Positions 60,959-64,000 of a DNA stretch of 64,000 bases are shown piece after piece. Each line of letters begins with the position of its first letter. Position 1 is the stretch's first letter. Under the pieces are notes generated by a model. The model was not told the DNA's origin and searched no databases. It worked only from the letters and a program-made list of their open reading frames with translations. The DNA comes from JAPPHA01 sp963662705 (GTDB taxonomy: Bacteria; Pseudomonadota; Alphaproteobacteria; Rhodobacterales; Rhodobacteraceae). The stretch spans positions 1,984,001 through 2,048,000 of the forward strand of contig OY759767.1 in assembly GCA_963662705.2 (NCBI GenBank). Direction: 5' to 3'. The position numbers and the translations under genes are program-made.

Positions 60959-63109
60959 TCAATCCAGGTCCAGCTGATCGAAGAGAGGCTTGAGTTCCTC
61001 TTCGTATTTCTTCCACGCATCCATTGACGAAGTGTAGATCGGTTGCCGGACCTGATAGAGACTGAGAGTCTTGACCATGCGCCGATTCCGGTGGAACTGC
61101 AGGCACGCGTCCTCCCATTCAAGGTCACAGGCCTCCAGCAAGGCCCTGGTCCCCGCCTCCGGCTCGGTAATCAGGTCCTCGTAAGTGATCTCGAAAAAGC
61201 TATCCGGCGTGGTTTCGCGCCAGAAATCAACGATCTCGCGATAAAGATTGAAGTACATGGCGAGGTCGTTGAAGGTGTAACTGTAGAGGTGTGTCCCCTC
61301 CGGAAACCTGTTCTTGTACATTGAGAACAGGTTGTCCCTCGGGTCTCGCTCGATCAGGATGATCCTTGACCTGGGAAGCGTCAGCCTGGCAAGCCCCAAA
61401 AAGAGAAACGTCTGAATCGATTTGTCCACGACCCGAACGACTCCCGGAAACTCCGACTGGACCCTAGCCTGGTATGCCTTTCCAAGCTTCCTGAGTTCCC
61501 TGTCCTTGATCTGGGCAAAGGATGAACGGGATTTCGAGAAGATCGAAAGCTTGGCCGCTTCCTGGCTGAAATACCCGAGTTCGCCAACCCCTCGGATCGT
61601 GCTGTGACTCGAGAGAATCTGTTCGACGAGAGTTGTTCCCGATCTCGGCAGGCCGGTAACGAAGATCGGGGCGAATTCGGAAAACCCCGTGCCCGGCCCC
61701 CGCCGCGGATCGAATTCGGCGAAAAACTCCGTGACCTGGCGGATCTCCTTCACCCTGGTCCCGACATCGTAAGGATGCAGTTCCCGCATGAGCCGATTTG
61801 CCTCGCCGAGGTATTCGAAAACCGCTCCGGTTTCACCGCAGTCTTCCATTGCCTTGGTCAGGGCAAATCCGAGTCCCATTCGATCCTTGTGATCGATTGA
61901 GGTGTTCGCAAAGGCGGATTTCATTTGGTCGACGAGTTCGTCATCAATGGAAAACCTGTAGCTCGCGGACAGCAGGCGGTAGTGCTCGCCGTTGTTCGGC
62001 TCCAGTTCGATCGCCTTCCGAAACAATGGTTCAGCAGTCCCGAAGTCCCCGATCTGCTGGCAAAGCACGGCCTTCCTGCTGAGCGCAGCTGCCTGGTTTG
62101 GCGCCTGCGTGATCGCCTGGTCGCACCATTTGATCGCCTCGGGAATATCCCCGGAGTTTTCTTCGGCGCGCGAAAGCGCCAGAAACAGGTCCGCGGATTG
62201 CCATCCCAACCGATGCGCCTTCCGCAGATTGATGCGTGCCTGCCTTGGATCGCCGGCGTCAAGGTTCTCGCGGCCAAGCTCCAGGTATGCTTCCGCGTAC
62301 CCCGGGTCGACCTTGATGGCGCGGTTGAAGAACCTCTCGGGTTCCCTCGATGATTGGTTTTTGTTGCGGACCAGGCGCCCCAGGTTGGTCAGGACGCTTG
62401 GCGACCCTGGCGTGAGAACCAGCGCGTGAATCAGGTGTTGCCGCGCCAGTTCTTCTTCGCCGGATTCGAGAAGAAGCTGCCCCATGTTGTTGTGGGCCTC
62501 TGCGTAGCCGCCATTGATTTCGAGAGCACGTTCGAAAAACCGGCGCGCCCTGTCTGATTTGCCCTTCAGTTTGAAAATGATCCCGAGCAGATTGGGAAAA
62601 AGGGCGACGTCCGGGTGCATGTCCCCGAGTCTGGATGCAATGGTTTCTGCTTCCTCGTGACGACCTGCTCTCGTGAGGCGGAGGAGCCTGTCGACTTCAC
62701 CCCTGTCAGAATTGCCGATCGGAACCGAGGACTTGATCCGCCTGCCGAGCAGGCGAGACCTGTACGCGTCAATGAGTCCTGTCGGAAGTCCTGATGACTT
62801 GAGGGAACGCAAGGCGTCGGCGGTTTCTTTCCTGTCGTCGAGGCAGATCAGGGAGGCAACATAAGAGTTCCAGACTTCCTGTTCGCCGGGAGCCAGAACC
62901 TGGGCCGCCTGCAGGTGCGTGACAGCCTTCCGAAACTCGGTGTTGTTCAGAAAGATCCTTCCGACCTGGTAGTGAACTTCGGGAACGTCGTTCCGCGATT
63001 TGAGGATGGAGTCATAAATTGCAAGCGCGTCTGCTGGCCTCCCCGCGGACTGGTATTCGAGTGCCGTCCGATACAGTTCGGGAATTTGTTCTGGGTTGAT
63101 GAAGGCCAT
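60959..63109 (-). CDS. TPR-repeat protein fused to a sulfotransferase domain
   Basis: This 716-residue protein has roughly residues 1-430 made of tetratricopeptide repeats (YRTALEYQSAGRPADALAIYDSIL, FFERALEINGGYAEAHNNMGQLLLESGEEE, AEPLFRKAIELEPNNGEHY). Residues about 470-716 form a PAPS-dependent sulfotransferase with the 5'-phosphosulfate loop FVTGLPRSGTTLVEQIL and 3'-phosphate motif RIILIERDPRDNLFSMYKN. It would transfer sulfate to a glycan, lipid or peptide, with the TPR part guiding partners. Such fusions are frequent in marine bacteria. It is divergent from rplU. Confidence 0.9.
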   Translation of the reverse strand: MAFINPEQIPELYRTALEYQSAGRPADALAIYDSILKSRNDVPEVHYQVGRIFLNNTEFRKAVTHLQAAQVLAPGEQEVWNSYVASLICLDDRKETADALRSLKSSGLPTGLIDAYRSRLLGRRIKSSVPIGNSDRGEVDRLLRLTRAGRHEEAETIASRLGDMHPDVALFPNLLGIIFKLKGKSDRARRFFERALEINGGYAEAHNNMGQLLLESGEEELARQHLIHALVLTPGSPSVLTNLGRLVRNKNQSSREPERFFNRAIKVDPGYAEAYLELGRENLDAGDPRQARINLRKAHRLGWQSADLFLALSRAEENSGDIPEAIKWCDQAITQAPNQAAALSRKAVLCQQIGDFGTAEPLFRKAIELEPNNGEHYRLLSASYRFSIDDELVDQMKSAFANTSIDHKDRMGLGFALTKAMEDCGETGAVFEYLGEANRLMRELHPYDVGTRVKEIRQVTEFFAEFDPRRGPGTGFSEFAPIFVTGLPRSGTTLVEQILSSHSTIRGVGELGYFSQEAAKLSIFSKSRSSFAQIKDRELRKLGKAYQARVQSEFPGVVRVVDKSIQTFLFLGLARLTLPRSRIILIERDPRDNLFSMYKNRFPEGTHLYSYTFNDLAMYFNLYREIVDFWRETTPDSFFEITYEDLITEPEAGTRALLEACDLEWEDACLQFHRNRRMVKTLSLYQVRQPIYTSSMDAWKKYEEELKPLFDQLDLD

Positions 63110-63498
63110 TTATCTGTCTGAATCATGATTCGCAGGCAGTGTTTTAACGATCACGGCTCGTGATCCAAGCCTTGATGTCCATGAGTTGCCCGTTTCCGGT
63201 ACCGGAACGATGCGCGTGAACAATTCCGGGCCGACATCCGCTCGTTCGCCTCGGTTCCATCGAAAACCTGCCGAACCAGCGACCGCCCTGCGGCCCGTGT
63301 ATGGAGATTCCCACGAGGAACTTCCGCTTGACTTGACCCTCGAACTCAACGATACCCCGCAACCTGTCGGGATTGGTGGCAGTCTCCAGTCCGATCGATC
63401 CTTTTGATGGGAGCGCACTGCCCGAGGCGCGGAAATTGCTCGCAAAACTCCGGATGATTCAGCCGGGGCCACAGGGCGTGGAAACCGAAGGAACAGCC
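63110..63498. other. Divergent leader of rplU and the sulfotransferase gene
   Basis: No gene is recognised. Open frames here on both strands lack family features. The segment should contain the rplU promoter and 5' leader; gaaggaac just before 63499 is the ribosome binding site. Confidence 0.4.
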
Positions 63499-63840
63499 AT
63501 GTACGCTGTGCTCAAGACGGGCGGCAAGCAGTATCGCGTTGCCGCCGGAGATGTATTGAAAACCGAAAAACTGGCAGGAGAAGTCGGCGAATCTGTCGAA
63601 TTCGATGAAATCCTTGTCGTCGGTGGCGACGATGTCCGCATTGGTGCGCCAACCGTTTCCGGGGCGGTCGTTCGAGGTGAGATCCTTGAGCAAACCCGCG
63701 ACAAGAAGGTCATCAACTTCGTTCACCGCCGGCGAAAGGCGTCGTCGCGACGCAAGAAGGGCCATCGGCAATACGTAACGATCGTCCGGATCAATGAAAT
63801 CAGTTTGCCGGATGATGGAAAAGAAGCCTCGGACGAGTAA
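63499..63840 (+). CDS. rplU: 50S ribosomal protein L21
   Basis: This 113-residue large-subunit protein has MYAVLKTGGKQYRVAAGDVLKTEKL, VEFDEILVVGGDDVRIGAPTVSGAVV and the C-terminal RNA-binding block VINFVHRRRKASSRRKKGHRQYVTIVRINEI. The start ATG 63499 has gaaggaac upstream; the frame extends further 5' without similarity. It is in the standard rplU-rpmA order. Confidence 0.97.
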   Translation: MYAVLKTGGKQYRVAAGDVLKTEKLAGEVGESVEFDEILVVGGDDVRIGAPTVSGAVVRGEILEQTRDKKVINFVHRRRKASSRRKKGHRQYVTIVRINEISLPDDGKEASDE

Positions 63841-63851
63841 GGGAGCAGGAA

Positions 63852-64000
63852 ATGGCACACAAGAAAGCCGGAGGGTCATCTCGAAACGGACGCGATTCCG
63901 CGGGTCGCCGCCTGGGTGTCAAAAAGTACGGTGGTGAGTCCGTCGCTCCCGGAAACATCATCGTGCGTCAACGCGGAACCCGTTGGTGGCCCGGACAGGG
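63852..64000 (+). CDS. rpmA: 50S ribosomal protein L27, N-terminal part cut by window edge
   Basis: The reading frame from ATG 63852 gives MAHKKAGGSSRNGRDSAGRR and then LGVKKYGGESVAPGNIIVRQRGTRWWPGQ, the highly conserved L27 N-terminus that reaches the peptidyl-transferase centre. It starts 11 nt after rplU with ggagcagg upstream. The remaining part of the usual 85-90 residues lies outside the window. RWWPG replaces the more common KFHPG. Confidence 0.96.
   Translation, partial: MAHKKAGGSSRNGRDSAGRRLGVKKYGGESVAPGNIIVRQRGTRWWPGQ

Noticed and set aside
63144..63362. 72-codon minus-strand frame upstream of the sulfotransferase gene
   Set aside because: It has no recognisable family and no convincing ribosome binding site, and it lies in the divergent leader of rplU.
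1..64000. CRISPR array or defence island
   Set aside because: No regularly spaced repeats and no cas genes were seen. The only defence-related domain is the DruA-like part of the IS transposase.

Overview
The window looks like a piece of an alphaproteobacterial chromosome. This is inferred from gene content: lipB, a cysS-cimA pair, rplU-rpmA, acuI, and many periplasmic-binding-protein ABC transporters with LacI and LysR regulators. The genus is not determinable by eye. Housekeeping genes (partial lipB at the left edge, five tRNAs, cysS, cimA, rplU, partial rpmA at the right edge) alternate with catabolic islands, two insertion-sequence remnants or copies, and decaying genes.

Layout. 1-2110: partial lipB (minus), tRNA-Leu(GAG), an orphan PotA-type ATPase and tRNA-Arg(CCG). 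2585-5260: a RidA protein and a SelA/DgaE-like PLP enzyme, flanked by a decayed MalK-like ATPase and a decayed short-chain dehydrogenase. 5543-10948: a complete peptide/opine-type ABC importer (binding protein, two permeases, fused double ATPase). 11073-13631: a DUF2182/DUF1326 pair and an AcuI-type reductase. 13743-21852: a GNAT, an ABCB-type exporter, a class V PLP enzyme, an AHSA1 protein, a Na+/Ca2+ exchanger, a cysteine synthase and an AlaX editing protein. 22261-32579: a rhamnoside uptake and hydrolysis locus made of a LacI regulator, MalK ATPase, PhyH dioxygenase and DUF1989 protein on minus, divergent from binding protein, MalF/MalG permeases and a GH78 alpha-L-rhamnosidase on plus. 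32840-33715: an inactivated IS256-family transposase ending in a 42-bp perfect palindrome, followed by tRNA-Ser(GGA).

34206-39848 is the most unusual catabolic block: class II aldolase, MocD-like membrane hydroxylase, PanB-like protein and DddP-like M24 lyase in one tightly packed minus-strand operon, with a divergent LysR regulator and a nearby Rieske ferredoxin. 40337-46208 holds an HpcH aldolase, an MttB-family methyltransferase, a PLP decarboxylase and an aminotransferase. 46820-49281 is a complete IS whose transposase fuses a DruA-like (DUF4338) N-terminal half to a Tn5/IS50-type DDE transposase. 49476-53954 contains cysS, cimA and a YbdK-type carboxylate-amine ligase, then tRNA-Ser(CGA).

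54449-60733 is a second candidate new system: a sugar-type ABC importer without its own ATPase, two large SnoaL/NTF2-like proteins and a LacI regulator joined by ATGA overlaps, with a perfect 18-bp LacI-type operator upstream. 60959-63109 is a TPR-sulfotransferase fusion, and rplU-rpmA end the window. All assignments were made by reading translations and motifs; no database search was run.
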